DNA of 64,000 bases from Tridacna crocea (taxonomy: Eukaryota > Mollusca > Bivalvia > Cardiida > Cardiidae), in NCBI GenBank assembly GCA_943736015.1, contig OX031064.1, positions 28,953,361 through 29,017,360 on the forward strand, written 5' to 3'. The notes below the pieces were generated by a model, which saw only the letters and a program-made list of their open reading frames with translations, did no database searches and was not told the DNA's origin. The position numbers and the translations under genes are program-made. Shown piece by piece: positions 59,401 to 63,763 of this stretch; the stretch's first letter is position 1; each line of letters opens with the position of its first letter.

Positions 59401-62375
59401 GTTTTACAGTCAGTGAAGATGATTCAAATTTTCTATTCAACATCATTTTTTCCTGAATTGAATTTCTAGCTTACCAGTTTGAAAACATTTTTACAAAAAC
59501 CCAAAAATTACATTTAAGTTACTGTTGATTCTTTGTGTCTATGGTGTTTAATACTTTTAATCCTTTACCACACAATGCCAACTTTTGACTCTCTTGGAAA
59601 AGAAGCCTTTTGAAAACATTGTGGGAGAAGAAAAAAATGCTGGTAACCAGCATTTTCTCCTTTTCCAACAAGGTTTTCTACTCTATCAAAGAAAAACTAC
59701 ACACTTAAATTGTTGTCTGCAAATGCTTTCACTTTGGACAAGGCAAAAATTTTGTTGTCTGGTAAAGGGTTAAACAGTATTTCAGTTATTTTGTGACCAA
59801 TGCACCTATTAATTCTATCCTGTTTTCTTTTAACAGTTTGTTCTCCAGATATTTTTCTCACGCCACTCACTGTTTTCCCACATAATCAATATTAATGTAA
59901 TGATTTACAGTCAGTGAGGAATGAATCCTGTCACTATGACTAGTATCACTATGGAAAGAAATTGGTCAAGCTAGGGATTTGAACCAGCACCCCTCTGCCC
60001 TTATGCTCTGTTTGCTACTAAAAGGGCTAAAGACTGTACCTGTTAGTTTCTGTTGAGCTACTACAGAAGAAACCAAAAAGTTGCTTCCCCCTTCCCCTTC
60101 CATAAAAGAAAGACTAAAATGTCAGAGCTCCAGACAGAGGGAGTGATTTTTATTTCAAAATTGAAAAGATTCTAATGAGTTCCCGTAACATTGGGTTTGC
60201 CCTCTAAACCCAAAGTTATGGAAGCTCATTAGAACCATCTCACTTAGACAATTCTAATAAGTACCCACAACACAGGGTTTGGAAGAGAAATGGTGGATTT
60301 AGAATACCATCACACCCCCTCTTATCTGGAGCTTTGTAAAATGCTGTTTAATCCTTTCCTAAACAAGCCCTTGTTTTTACGTGTCTGCAGTACATGTCTT
60401 TTGAAAACATTGTGGGAAAAGGAGAAATTGCTCAAAACGAGCAATTTCTCTCTTTCCCACAGTGTTTTCTACCCATTTAGAGAACTTTCTGCCATTTTTA
60501 TCAAATTTGAAATTGTGGTCTGCAAACTCCATGAGTTTGGAAGAGTCTAAAATTTATAATTTGGAAAAATACAAGCTCTGTAGGTTACCAACTGAGCTGC
60601 CGACCTCAGAATATATGATACAAGTTAATTCTACCTTTTACAAGTGTGTCAAACCATGCACATGTTTCTTCTGGATATGAAGTCTAAAACAGACTGATAG
60701 TCAAAGATTTTTTTTCAGTGTATTTAGTATCTTACAGATAATACATTATGGAGGTATACCAACTTTGATCTTGACAATGGTTATCCCAAAAATATATCTG
60801 CTATGCCAGAAAAGCCTAATGCAGGGGCCTTCATCAGGGACCAGTATGGTATAACACGATTGTTACTTTTTGGGGTAAGTACATTTTCATAGATCTTCAT
60901 ACAATATAATATGGCCTGCAGCACACTAAAAGAAGCAGTGTGACATTTGTGTAAAATGTTGTATCGGATCAGCCTGTGCAGTAAGTCTGCACAGGCTAAC
61001 CCAAGATGACACTTTACGACTAGATTGAATCCAAAATCAGGCTGCATGTTCTGTAATCTAATTTTGGATTTACATTAATAGCTAGTACATGTATTTAGTT
61101 GATCTTTGTGTAACTGATGTTAGTAAAGCCATTATTGGCAGTCTGGCATTTCTAGCCATGACTGAACCACTTTTTTGGCTGAAATGTAGTAATGGCCGTA
61201 AGGGCCTACCTCTCTTCCTTGTTTGCTTTATGTTGATTAGAGTCAACTGAAAAGTGATACTGAAAGTTTCACAAGCAAAATATGGTCTAAAAGTGCAAAA
61301 TGCATGACAATCAAGTGCACTTCAGGGAAATTCTGTATTTTCCCTTAACCTCTCATATTAAGGGGCATTCTTTAGCCATGATACCACTTTTCAAAAGCCT
61401 AAAATGTTCAACTCAGGTATTTATATGTATAATCCATTTCAAATTTCTTTTTCTAATGATTAAATGAAGTTTTATAATTATGACAGCCCAATTTGCTGGA
61501 TTTTAGGCAATACAACCTGAGATAGGTATTCCCTAATCATGAATATGACTTATGTATACTGTATAGTCTTAATTGTCAATAATCACTCATCACTTATTAA
61601 TTCACAAGTATCTCCATATATATCTATTTGATTTTTTCAATTAAAAATAGAAAGAACAGTTTTGGGAATGGAGCACAGGAAGAGATCGTGTGATGACAGG
61701 ATATCCTTTGTCAACGCAAGAATATTTTCTCGGTCTGCCACATGAACCCATAGGTGCATTACGATGGAAGGATGGTTACATTTACTTTTTTAAGAAAGAT
61801 AAGTAAGCATGCATTGTATGATTCTATTTGCTGTGCCAGAAATTACTACAACACATATAAAATTTATTGACGTTTGCTCGGTCATTAATTGATTTTTTGA
61901 AAAATCCGAAGGAAGAAGGCCTTTAAAAATTAACATTGGAAGAAAGGAGAAAAGGATGGTTACCAGCATTTTCTCCTTTTTCCAGCTATATTTTCTACCA
62001 TTTCAAAGACCAATTTTTAAGCTTGCGCCACATTTGATTGTTCATCTTTAATTACTTTCAATATGGATATGCATGTCTACGATTCTGCTACCTGGTACAG
62101 TTACTGTTGATATTTTTTGGCCAGGATGATTTTGTATTTTCTTGCTCCGAGAGAGCTGAGCTGTGTTTAATCCTAGTTTTGAAAAATTTTATGCAAAAAT
62201 GTTGAATATTGAATGCCAAACAGATTATTGGGCTATTGTATCCCTCTTGTTTTCTTTTTCATGTCAAGAGTGTCTTTTTCATTTCAGGATCTATAAAGTG
62301 CATCCTGGCAGTTACAAAGTGCTAGATGGCTTTCCCAAGCCCCACCCACCATCATGGATGTTGGATATATGTTGA
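35372..62375 (+). CDS. matrix metalloproteinase, secreted type with hemopexin domain (11 exons, 5' end missing)
   Basis: Zinc endopeptidase of the metzincin MMP family, expected to be secreted and to cleave extracellular matrix or other extracellular proteins. Joining the 11 exons gives 1386 bases: 461 residues plus a stop. Numbering from the first visible residue: propeptide 1-~85 with cysteine switch PRCGLPDV (61-68; Cys63 would hold the zymogen zinc); catalytic domain ~86-244; structural-zinc ligands in GNHGDG, AAHAF and GNIHLDDDE; active site [11 protein letters not shown] (203-213; His203, His207, His213 bind zinc, Glu204 catalyses); Met-turn SVMFP (Met221); hinge with EPTTTPAP (259-266); four-bladed hemopexin propeller from Cys268 to the final Cys461. 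There are no fibronectin repeats, so it is not gelatinase-like, and no membrane segment or GPI tail follows the propeller. The start codon and signal peptide exon were not found. Family is certain; assignment to a vertebrate MMP number is not justified. Confidence 0.95.
35545..37130. repeat. ~55-base minisatellite filling the first visible MMP intron
   Basis: Variants of CTCGGTAACCTAGATGTAAG, ATTGACCAACAACACTAGTG and TCTGTAC recur about every 50-60 bases, roughly 28 times. It is interrupted once by the foldback element at 36100 and spans about nine tenths of the intron between exons a and b. Confidence 0.85.
36100..36242. mobile_element. TATACCCCCG foldback element inserted in the minisatellite
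   Basis: CTAGAGCTGTCAATGAATGT ... CTATACCCCCGAAAACATTC ... GCGACGGTATAA, with GACGGACACATGGACAG between. Confidence 0.75.
37277..37425 (+). CDS. MMP exon b: prodomain with cysteine switch
   Basis: Encodes [20 protein letters not shown] followed by the cysteine switch PRCGLPDV and an Arg-rich stretch ending at HFYKY. Acceptor is TTTCAG and donor is GTAAGA. It enters in phase 2, completing an Arg codon with exon a, and leaves in phase 1. Confidence 0.96.
37718..37919 (+). mobile_element. HpTTAA MITE, left arm shortened
   Basis: AACCCTTTACCACACAATCC; most of the left arm is gone before AACCAGCATTTTATCCTTTT; ends TTTGGTATAGAG. Lies in the exon b-c intron. Confidence 0.7.
38186..38450. mobile_element. 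ATGAGCCATGCTC MITE, copy 2
   Basis: ATGAGCCAAGCTCTGTGAAA and CTGCTAGAGCATGGCTCAT are inverted ends; CGAACCATGTCAGCCTGCGG ... CACCTGGATCGAAAC-type hairpin near the left; GGCATAATGCATCAGCGTGA near the right. Confidence 0.75.
38493..38729. mobile_element. GACCCATCAC MITE, copy 3
   Basis: TGTGACCCATCACGCAAAAA to TTTTTGCGTGATGGGTCAA. The palindrome GGCCTGCGCAATTCGCGCAG lies near the right end, as in copy 1. Confidence 0.82.
38758..38822 (-). mobile_element. HpTTAA MITE, left end only
   Basis: TTAACTCTTCACCAAATGAC and GACTTTTCCAAATTTAAAGC, then unrelated sequence. Confidence 0.55.
38939..39159 (+). mobile_element. HpTTAA hairpin MITE, first of a pair
   Basis: AACCCTTTACCAAACAATCC to GTAGGGTAAAGAGTTAA. 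The hairpin tip is altered (GCTTATAATTATCATTTTCT). The right TTAA is shared. Confidence 0.78.
39156..39385 (-). mobile_element. HpTTAA hairpin MITE (type A), second of a pair, opposite orientation
   Basis: TTAACCCTTTACCAAACGAC to TTTGGTAAAGGGTTAA; hairpin almost complete with one extra C. Confidence 0.85.
39450..39650 (-). mobile_element. HpTTAA MITE, decayed
   Basis: TTAACTCTTTAACAGAAGGG, TTAGACTTGTCAAAATTGAA and the remnant CTGTCTACCAACTGTTTCGC. Right end not clear. Confidence 0.5.
39847..40065 (+). mobile_element. HpTTAA hairpin MITE (type A) 71 bases before MMP exon c
   Basis: AAACCCATTACCACACAATC to TTTAGTAACGAGTTAA; hairpin good. It lies immediately upstream of the branch-point region of exon c. 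Confidence 0.8.
40137..40212 (+). CDS. MMP exon c: junction of propeptide and catalytic domain
   Basis: A 76-base exon too short to stand out as an open frame. It was found because neighbouring exons require two bases in front and two behind. It encodes [19 protein letters not shown], which fits the first strand of MMP catalytic domains (family pattern P-x-W-x-x-x-x-L-T-Y). Acceptor is TTGCAG and donor GTATGT. The split codons restore Tyr with exon b and Trp with exon d. RWRR resembles a furin site. Confidence 0.88.
40773..41000 (-). mobile_element. HpTTAA hairpin MITE (type A)
   Basis: TTAACTCTTTACCACACGAC to TGTGTCGTAATGGGTTAA; left arm intact, right arm with several changes (TTTTCGCCTTTTCCTATAGT). 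A second, badly decayed hairpin piece (ATTGTGGAATTGGGGAAAAT) follows at 41008-41065. Confidence 0.82.
41180..41283. mobile_element. ATGAGCCATGCTC MITE fragment just upstream of MMP exon d
   Basis: GTTTCGAACCAGGTCAGCCT / GGCTGACCTGGGTCAATACT hairpin and CCCCTTTTTACAGGGCATGA end. It stops about 10 bases before the acceptor, so part of the polypyrimidine region may derive from it. Confidence 0.6.
41291..41433 (+). CDS. MMP exon d: catalytic domain, first half
   Basis: Encodes [18 protein letters not shown] and then [13 protein letters not shown]. These match the MMP helix A region and the loop carrying structural zinc and calcium ligands (His147, Asp149). Acceptor is TTTTCAG and donor GTATGG; it closes in phase 1 inside a Gly codon. 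Confidence 0.96.
41434..43463. other. left part of the 8-kb MMP intron
   Basis: No exon-like conservation. Short frames at 42079-42264 and 42509-42885 lack family features. A decayed HpTTAA core (GAAAATGTTGGTGACCAGCA) lies near 42965-43012. Confidence 0.4.
43464..43673 (-). mobile_element. HpTTAA MITE (type A), left arm shortened
   Basis: TTAATCTTTTACCAGACAAC to GTGTGGTAAAGAGTTAA; the left arm skips from ACATTGTGG to TTACCAGC. Confidence 0.8.
44022..44160. mobile_element. AGACTGCAC TTAA MITE, inverted, partial
   Basis: AGCAGATCAAGATCAGATTG / GTCTGATCTTTGATCTACAT hairpin followed by CTTTCCAGTGAAATCAACTC and CGCAATATTTTAGTTTTAAC, the inverse of the left half at 26867. Confidence 0.5.
44199..44402 (-). 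mobile_element. HpTTAA MITE, decayed
   Basis: GCTAACCAAGCGACAAAGTT, TGCACACGACAAAATAACTG and GATCGTTAAAACTCATGATT, GTAAAGGGT. The right hairpin arm is replaced by T/G-rich simple sequence. Confidence 0.55.
44713..44943 (-). mobile_element. HpTTAA hairpin MITE (type A), intact ends
   Basis: TTAACCCTTTCCCGAACGGC to TTTGGGAAAGGGTTTAA; the hairpin is nearly perfect. Ends are of the CTTTCCC form usually seen with type B hairpins, while the tip is type A: a mixed form. Confidence 0.85.
45008..45238 (-). mobile_element. HpTTAA hairpin MITE (type A)
   Basis: TTAACCCTTTACCATACGAA to TTTGGTAAAGGGTTAA; hairpin with several changes on both arms. Confidence 0.85.
45250..45425 (+). mobile_element. HpTTAA MITE, right part, decayed
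   Basis: AAAGAAAATGCTGATAATCA then TTTCTCCTTTTTCTCACGTT, TTTCAATATGGACAAG and ATCGTCTGTTAAAATAG. Confidence 0.5.
45735..45935 (+). mobile_element. HpTTAA MITE (type A), left end lost
   Basis: Recognised from AGCCTTTTGAAAAGATTG; tip GCTGGTTCCAGC; right end TTTTGTAAAGAGT without a TTAA. Confidence 0.65.
46149..46204. repeat. AGATCAGACTGCAC hairpin, clean core
   Basis: TAGATCAAGATCAGACTGCA and TGCAGTCTGATCTTTGATCT pair around CAAAATG; family ends not visible. Read on the minus strand it gives the QTAHF-type peptide seen in several spurious frames. Confidence 0.75.
46417..46645 (+). mobile_element. HpTTAA hairpin MITE (type A), intact
   Basis: TTAACCCATTACCACACAAT to TTTGGTAATGAGTTAA; both hairpin arms match except one G in GGGGAAAA. 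Confidence 0.88.
46871..47100 (-). mobile_element. HpTTAA hairpin MITE (type A), first of a pair
   Basis: TTAGCTCATTACCAAAGGAC to GTTGTAATGGGTTAA; hairpin tip and stem perfect over about 30 bases per side. The last TTAA is shared. Confidence 0.83.
47097..47350 (-). mobile_element. HpTTAA MITE, second of a pair, decayed
   Basis: TTAACTCTTTACAAGAAAAC at left; the hairpin is reduced to GGGGAAAAGGGAAAATCCTC / TTTTTCCCCTATTTACTG; right end TTGTTCGGCAAAATGCTAA. Confidence 0.65.
47508..47736 (+). mobile_element. HpTTAA hairpin MITE (type A)
   Basis: TTAACCCTTTACCACACAAT to GATTGATAAAGAATTAA; strong hairpin. About 40 bases upstream TCTTTACCACACAGTTCCGA looks like a stray left end of a further copy. 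Confidence 0.83.
47733..47890 (+). mobile_element. HpTTAA MITE, decayed, abutting the previous copy
   Basis: TTAAACGACCCTGAAGGCTT, TGATGGTCTCCTTTTCCCAC and ATCTGCGAATGCTTTAATTT. The tip has been deleted. Confidence 0.55.
48090..48300 (-). mobile_element. SINE-like fragment
   Basis: GCCAGTGCACCTATCCATC, GGCTACTTTCTCACATAA and AGTGCGGGACCCTAGCTGG follow the same order as 59800-59990, where a tRNA-like box B is preserved. Confidence 0.4.
48613..48690 (-). mobile_element. HpTTAA MITE, left end only
   Basis: TTTAACTTTTACCACACAAG, TTTTAACTGGTCAAAATTGA, GACGAAAAAATAAATGTGAC. Confidence 0.6.
48988..49216 (+). mobile_element. HpTTAA hairpin MITE (type A), near-intact
   Basis: TTAACCCATTACCACACAAT to ATGTGGTAAAGAGTTAA; two mismatches in the arms. 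About 300 bases upstream of MMP exon e. Confidence 0.88.
49511..49651 (+). CDS. MMP exon e: catalytic domain, structural zinc site and start of the active-site helix
   Basis: Encodes [22 protein letters not shown] and ILAVAIHEI. It supplies His164 and His178 for the structural zinc and the first half of the catalytic zinc motif (His203, Glu204). The donor GGTAAA splits the next Gly codon. It is separated from exon d by an 8-kb intron filled with mobile elements. Confidence 0.97.
49881..50059. mobile_element. TATACCCCCG foldback element in the exon e-f intron
   Basis: CTAGACCTGTCACTGAATGT, CCCTGCCAGCGCAGGCAG, several GGACA-type units, CAGGCTGATTCCAGTATACC and GAGGTGGTACAACTAG. Confidence 0.65.
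50278..50394 (+). CDS. MMP exon f: active-site helix end and Met-turn
   Basis: Opens with the Gly codon completed from exon e and reads [19 protein letters not shown], finishing HExxHxxGxxH and adding the Met-turn eight residues after the third His, the exact family spacing. It ends in [10 protein letters not shown], the last catalytic helix. Acceptor TTCTTAG, donor GTAAGT. Confidence 0.97.
50507..50722 (-). mobile_element. HpTTAA hairpin MITE (type A)
   Basis: TTAACTCTTTACTATAGGAC to TTTGGTAAAGGGTTAA; small loss beside the right end, hairpin stem retained. Confidence 0.82.
50758..50777. repeat. G20 run
   Basis: Twenty consecutive G about 360 bases after MMP exon f, on the coding strand; able in principle to form a G-quadruplex. 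Length may be affected by sequencing error. Confidence 0.9.
51036..51107 (-). mobile_element. HpTTAA MITE, right end only
   Basis: CCACAATGTTTTCACAAGGC, GGACCATTAAAAGTCAGCAT and GAGGTAAAGGGTAAA. Confidence 0.55.
51161..51873 (+). mobile_element. TAAAGGTGG element with an HpTTAA copy inside
   Basis: TAAAGGTGGGTATTTACATT to GAGCCACCTTTAA. Without the inner insertion it aligns end to end with the copy at 27333, allowing for small losses. Confidence 0.8.
51287..51515 (-). mobile_element. HpTTAA hairpin MITE (type B), intact, nested
   Basis: TTAACCCTTTCCCATACGAC to TTTGGGAAAGGGTTAA; tip ATTGCTCGTTACGAGCAATT; arms match almost fully. The host reads GTTCCC-TTAA before it and TTAA-AGGGCTACC after it. 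Confidence 0.92.
52000..52510 (+). mobile_element. LINE reverse transcriptase remnant
   Basis: 52042-52119 reads [20 protein letters not shown] followed by WSN, matching the end of non-LTR reverse transcriptases (pattern LV-x-PILEYA-x-x-VW). 52199-52260 reads [20 protein letters not shown], matching the SLEERRLRGDLI motif that follows it. Frames are broken, about 80 bases are missing between the motifs, and no further LINE sequence is recognisable. CR1/Jockey-like group most likely. Confidence 0.7.
52526..52624 (+). CDS. MMP exon g: hinge and first hemopexin Cys
   Basis: Encodes [16 protein letters not shown], a short TTTPAP linker, and [12 protein letters not shown]. The linker is short for a secreted MMP. 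Cys268 is the first partner of the disulfide that closes the propeller. Acceptor TTTCAG, donor GTAAGT. Confidence 0.93.
52681..57668. repeat. GTGCACTCTAGAGGC tandem array in the 6.6-kb MMP intron
   Basis: Variants of CTTGTGTGCACTCTAGAGGC, ATTTTCAGCCCGATACTCAT, CAGAATGTTTGTCTTGATGA and TTGGGTCACATGGGGTCAAA recur about every 140-160 bases. A second phrase (CTAGGATCTCTCCAGC ... CAACTGAGTGCCTCCTTGCC) returns at about 53365, 55735 and 56605, so the array is built of higher-order blocks. Interrupted at 54024-55456. Confidence 0.85.
54024..55456. mobile_element. pearl/CvA-like (Helitron-like) non-autonomous element with tandem core
   Basis: Starts near ACTAGAAGGCCCTGAAGGGC. The core has seven to eight tandem units of mostly 155 bases (AATCAATAGGGTTAAAGCTA, GAAATGGCTACTTTTCCCAT). 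Next is a GGAC/GGACA-type tetranucleotide tract (55366-55412), then a terminal hairpin CTCTGCTGGCTGAAAGCCAG. This order of flank, core repeats, microsatellite and 3' flank is known for bivalve pearl/CvA elements. Host array sequence resumes at 55463. Confidence 0.7.
57669..58239. other. MMP intron sequence between repeats
   Basis: No exon-like sequence recognised. A 94-codon frame at 57884-58168 has no family features and no compatible splice sites for the MMP reading frame. Confidence 0.4.
58240..58441. mobile_element. GCATCCTAATGGGATTC MITE, copy 2
   Basis: TAGGGCATCCTAATGGGATT and CAAATCCCATTACGGTGCCC as inverted ends, with GCCTTTCATCGCC / TGGTGATGAAAGG inside. It ends two bases before the next element's TTAA. 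Confidence 0.8.
58444..58664 (+). mobile_element. AGACTGCAC TTAA MITE, copy 3
   Basis: TTAACCCTTATCCTTCTGAA to AGTCAAAGTGTTAA; hairpin AGATCACACTGCATGTTCTG / CAGTCTGATCTTGATCTACA. Confidence 0.75.
58995..59170 (-). mobile_element. HpTTAA MITE, heavily decayed
   Basis: TCTTTACGTCACCATAAAAT, AGATTAGTCCAAATCCATTT and AAGGGTCATTAAATCTTGTG; the hairpin is no longer visible. It ends about 60 bases before MMP exon h. Confidence 0.45.
59232..59408 (+). CDS. MMP exon h: hemopexin blades 1-2
   Basis: Encodes [18 protein letters not shown], then [17 protein letters not shown]; the DAV-x-Y and TYMFY pieces are typical blade strands. The acceptor is TTTTCAG. I end it at the GTCAGT donor because only this gives the phase needed by exon i; reading on gives a stop two codons later. 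Confidence 0.9.
59557..59773 (+). mobile_element. HpTTAA hairpin MITE (type A)
   Basis: TTAATCCTTTACCACACAAT to TGTCTGGTAAAGGGTTAA; outer part of the hairpin worn, tip intact. Confidence 0.83.
59800..60030 (-). mobile_element. SINE-like element with box B
   Basis: On the minus strand GGGTGCTGGTTCAAATCCCT is box B-like. The remainder (CACTCACTGTTTTCCCACAT) is shared with 48150-48210. Confidence 0.45.
60123..60336. mobile_element. CAGAGCTCCAG hairpin MITE, copy 4
   Basis: CAGAGCTCCAGACAGAGGGA and CCCTCTTATCTGGAGCTTTG as inverted ends; the ATTCTAATGAGTTCCCG / AATAAGTACCCACAACACAG hairpin has a partial third copy of the arm. Confidence 0.8.
60348..60572 (+). mobile_element. HpTTAA hairpin MITE (type B)
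   Basis: TTAATCCTTTCCTAAACAAG at left; tip ATTGCTCAAAACGAGCAATT; right end ATAATTTGGAAAAATA has lost its TTAA. In the exon h-i intron. Confidence 0.78.
60738..60874 (+). CDS. MMP exon i: hemopexin blades 2-3
   Basis: Encodes [20 protein letters not shown] and [18 protein letters not shown]. An acceptor after CTTACAG fits the phase; another AG 18 bases upstream (TTTTTCAG) leads into a stop. Two possible N-glycosylation sequons (NNT at the exon h/i boundary, NIS) lie here. It closes in phase 0 before GTAAGT. Confidence 0.92.
60913..61030. mobile_element. TTGCAACA MITE, left half
   Basis: GGCCTGCAGCACACTAAAAG, GACATTTGTGTAAAATG, ATCAGCCTGTGCAGTAAGTC hairpin, ACTTTACGACTAGATTG. Starts about 40 bases after MMP exon i. 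Confidence 0.6.
61651..61802 (+). CDS. MMP exon j: hemopexin blades 3-4
   Basis: Encodes [20 protein letters not shown] and [17 protein letters not shown]; the FWEW and YIYFFK motifs are propeller strands. Acceptor AAAATAG, donor GTAAGC. It is only 152 bases from one splice site to the other, and its downstream intron (485 bases) is the shortest of the gene. Confidence 0.93.
61880..62105 (+). mobile_element. HpTTAA MITE (type A), decayed, in the last MMP intron
   Basis: TTAACATTGGAAGAAAGGAG, GGATGGTTACCAGCATTTTC, CTCCTTTTTCCAGCTATATT. Ends are hard to place. Confidence 0.55.
62288..62375 (+). CDS. MMP exon k: last blade, final Cys and stop
   Basis: Encodes [18 protein letters not shown] and ends WMLDIC then TGA. 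The last residue is the Cys expected to pair with Cys268, so the protein stops exactly at the end of the hemopexin domain. No AATAAA signal is evident in the next few hundred bases, so the end of the transcript was not located. Confidence 0.95.
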
Positions 62376-62497
62376 TATCATTGTGATGATAATTGTTTTT
62401 GTTATTTCAAATCTCAGGACTTTCAAATCTTACCATTAATCATTTTCTTACTGGGTACACTGAACTGCCATTTGTACTCAAAATAGATGCAGATACA

Positions 62498-62697
62498 ATC
62501 CTTCACCATACAACCCTGTGTTTCCATTATCCTGAAGAAGTCTTTTAAAAATATTATGTTTGAAAGGAACAAAATGCTGGCAATGACCACTTTCTCCATT
62601 TCCTTGACTGTTCTCTATCCTTTCCAAATTTTATCCACATAGCTGTATCTGCCTTTAAGTTTAAGAGTCTAAAATTTTGTTATCATGTAAAGAGTTT
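62498..62697 (+). mobile_element. HpTTAA MITE, decayed
   Basis: CCTTCACCATACAACCCTGT, AACAAAATGCTGGCAATGAC and AGTCTAAAATTTTGTTATCA, TGTAAAGAGTTT. Probably an old copy; close to the end of the MMP gene. Confidence 0.55.
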
Positions 62698-62722
62698 GAA
62701 TACTAAAAAGCCAAAGACAGAC

Positions 62723-62951
62723 TTAACCCATTACCACACAATCCCTACTTTTGACGCCCCTGAGAAAGAAGCCTTTTGAAAACACTGTGGGAAAAGGAGA
62801 AAATGCTGGTAACCAGCATTTTCTCCTTTTCCCACAGTGTTTTCTATCCTTCCCAGAACAAATTTCAATTTTTCAGTCATCTTTATTTTGTCGTCTGCAA
62901 ATGCTTTCAATTTGGACCAGTCTAAAATTTTGCCATTTGGTAATGGGTTAA
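62723..62951 (+). mobile_element. HpTTAA hairpin MITE (type A), best reference copy
   Basis: TTAACCCATTACCACACAAT to TTTGGTAATGGGTTAA, 229 bases including both TTAA. Hairpin arms of 33 bases (GAAAACACTGTGGGAAAAGG ... ATGCTGGT) pair perfectly around one base. Confidence 0.92.
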
Positions 62952-63065
62952 GTATTTCTCATGGACAGTGTAGATCACATCAGACTGCAAAGACTTTTCA
63001 ATCAGACAGACTTGACATATTCTGATTTTCTTTTTTGAGAAATGCTGCAAACCAGGTTGGAACTC

Positions 63066-63299
63066 TTAATCTGGCCATTAGCACACAAAGCCAAATGTTA
63101 ACGACCCTTGGACACGAGCCGTTTGAAAGCATTGTGAGAAAAAGAGAAAATGCTGGTGACCAGCATTTTCTTCTTTTCCCACAGTGTTTTCTTTCCCATC
63201 AAAGAAAAATGATACCAATTGAGCCACACTAAAATTATAGTCTTCAAAATGCTTTCAATTTGGACAAGGCTAAATTTTTGTTGTCTGGTAAAGGGTTAA
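63066..63299 (+). mobile_element. HpTTAA hairpin MITE (type A)
   Basis: TTAATCTGGCCATTAGCACA to TGTCTGGTAAAGGGTTAA; hairpin tip GCTGGTGACCAGC. Confidence 0.8.
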
Positions 63300-63387
63300 C
63301 TGCCACACGCTTTCTCTTCATCCATGAAATGCTGTCACAAGAACAGGGTGCCCGGCATGGGTTGTGTTCATCAGTGATTCTATAACA

Positions 63388-63580
63388 ACCCTGAGTTTTA
63401 ATGATCCTGAGATGAAGGCCTTTAAAAACATTTTGGGGAAACCAATATGTGTATTTTCTCTATTTCTCACATTCTCTTTTTCCTTTTCTAAGACCTGTTC
63501 TTCATTTGCGGTTTTGAGCCACATTAATATGTCTTCTGTAAATGTTTTCAAGTTGGAAAAGTCTATAAAATTTTGTCATT
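63388..63580 (+). mobile_element. HpTTAA MITE, decayed
   Basis: AACCCTGAGTTTTAATGATC, TGAAGGCCTTTAAAAACATT, TTCTGTAAATGTTTTCAAGT; most of the hairpin is gone. Confidence 0.5.
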
Positions 63581-63581
63581 T

Positions 63582-63763
63582 TGCGCAAAGTCCACGCAGG
63601 CTAATCCGAGACGATACTTTACAACTACTGGTACATTAGATTTTGTGCTAGAGGAGACTACATAGAAACAGAAAGTGTTGTTTCAGATTAGCCTGTGTGG
63701 AATGGGCAGGCGGTTATGAGAGGACACTTGACACAAATGCCCCATTTCACCTGTTTGAGGCCA
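63582..63763. mobile_element. TTGCAACA MITE, right part
   Basis: GCGCAAAGTCCACGCAGGCT, ACTTTACAACTACTGGTACA, TTAGATTTTGTGCTAGAGGA, CAAATGCCCCATTTCACCTG, with the left end missing. Confidence 0.6.
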
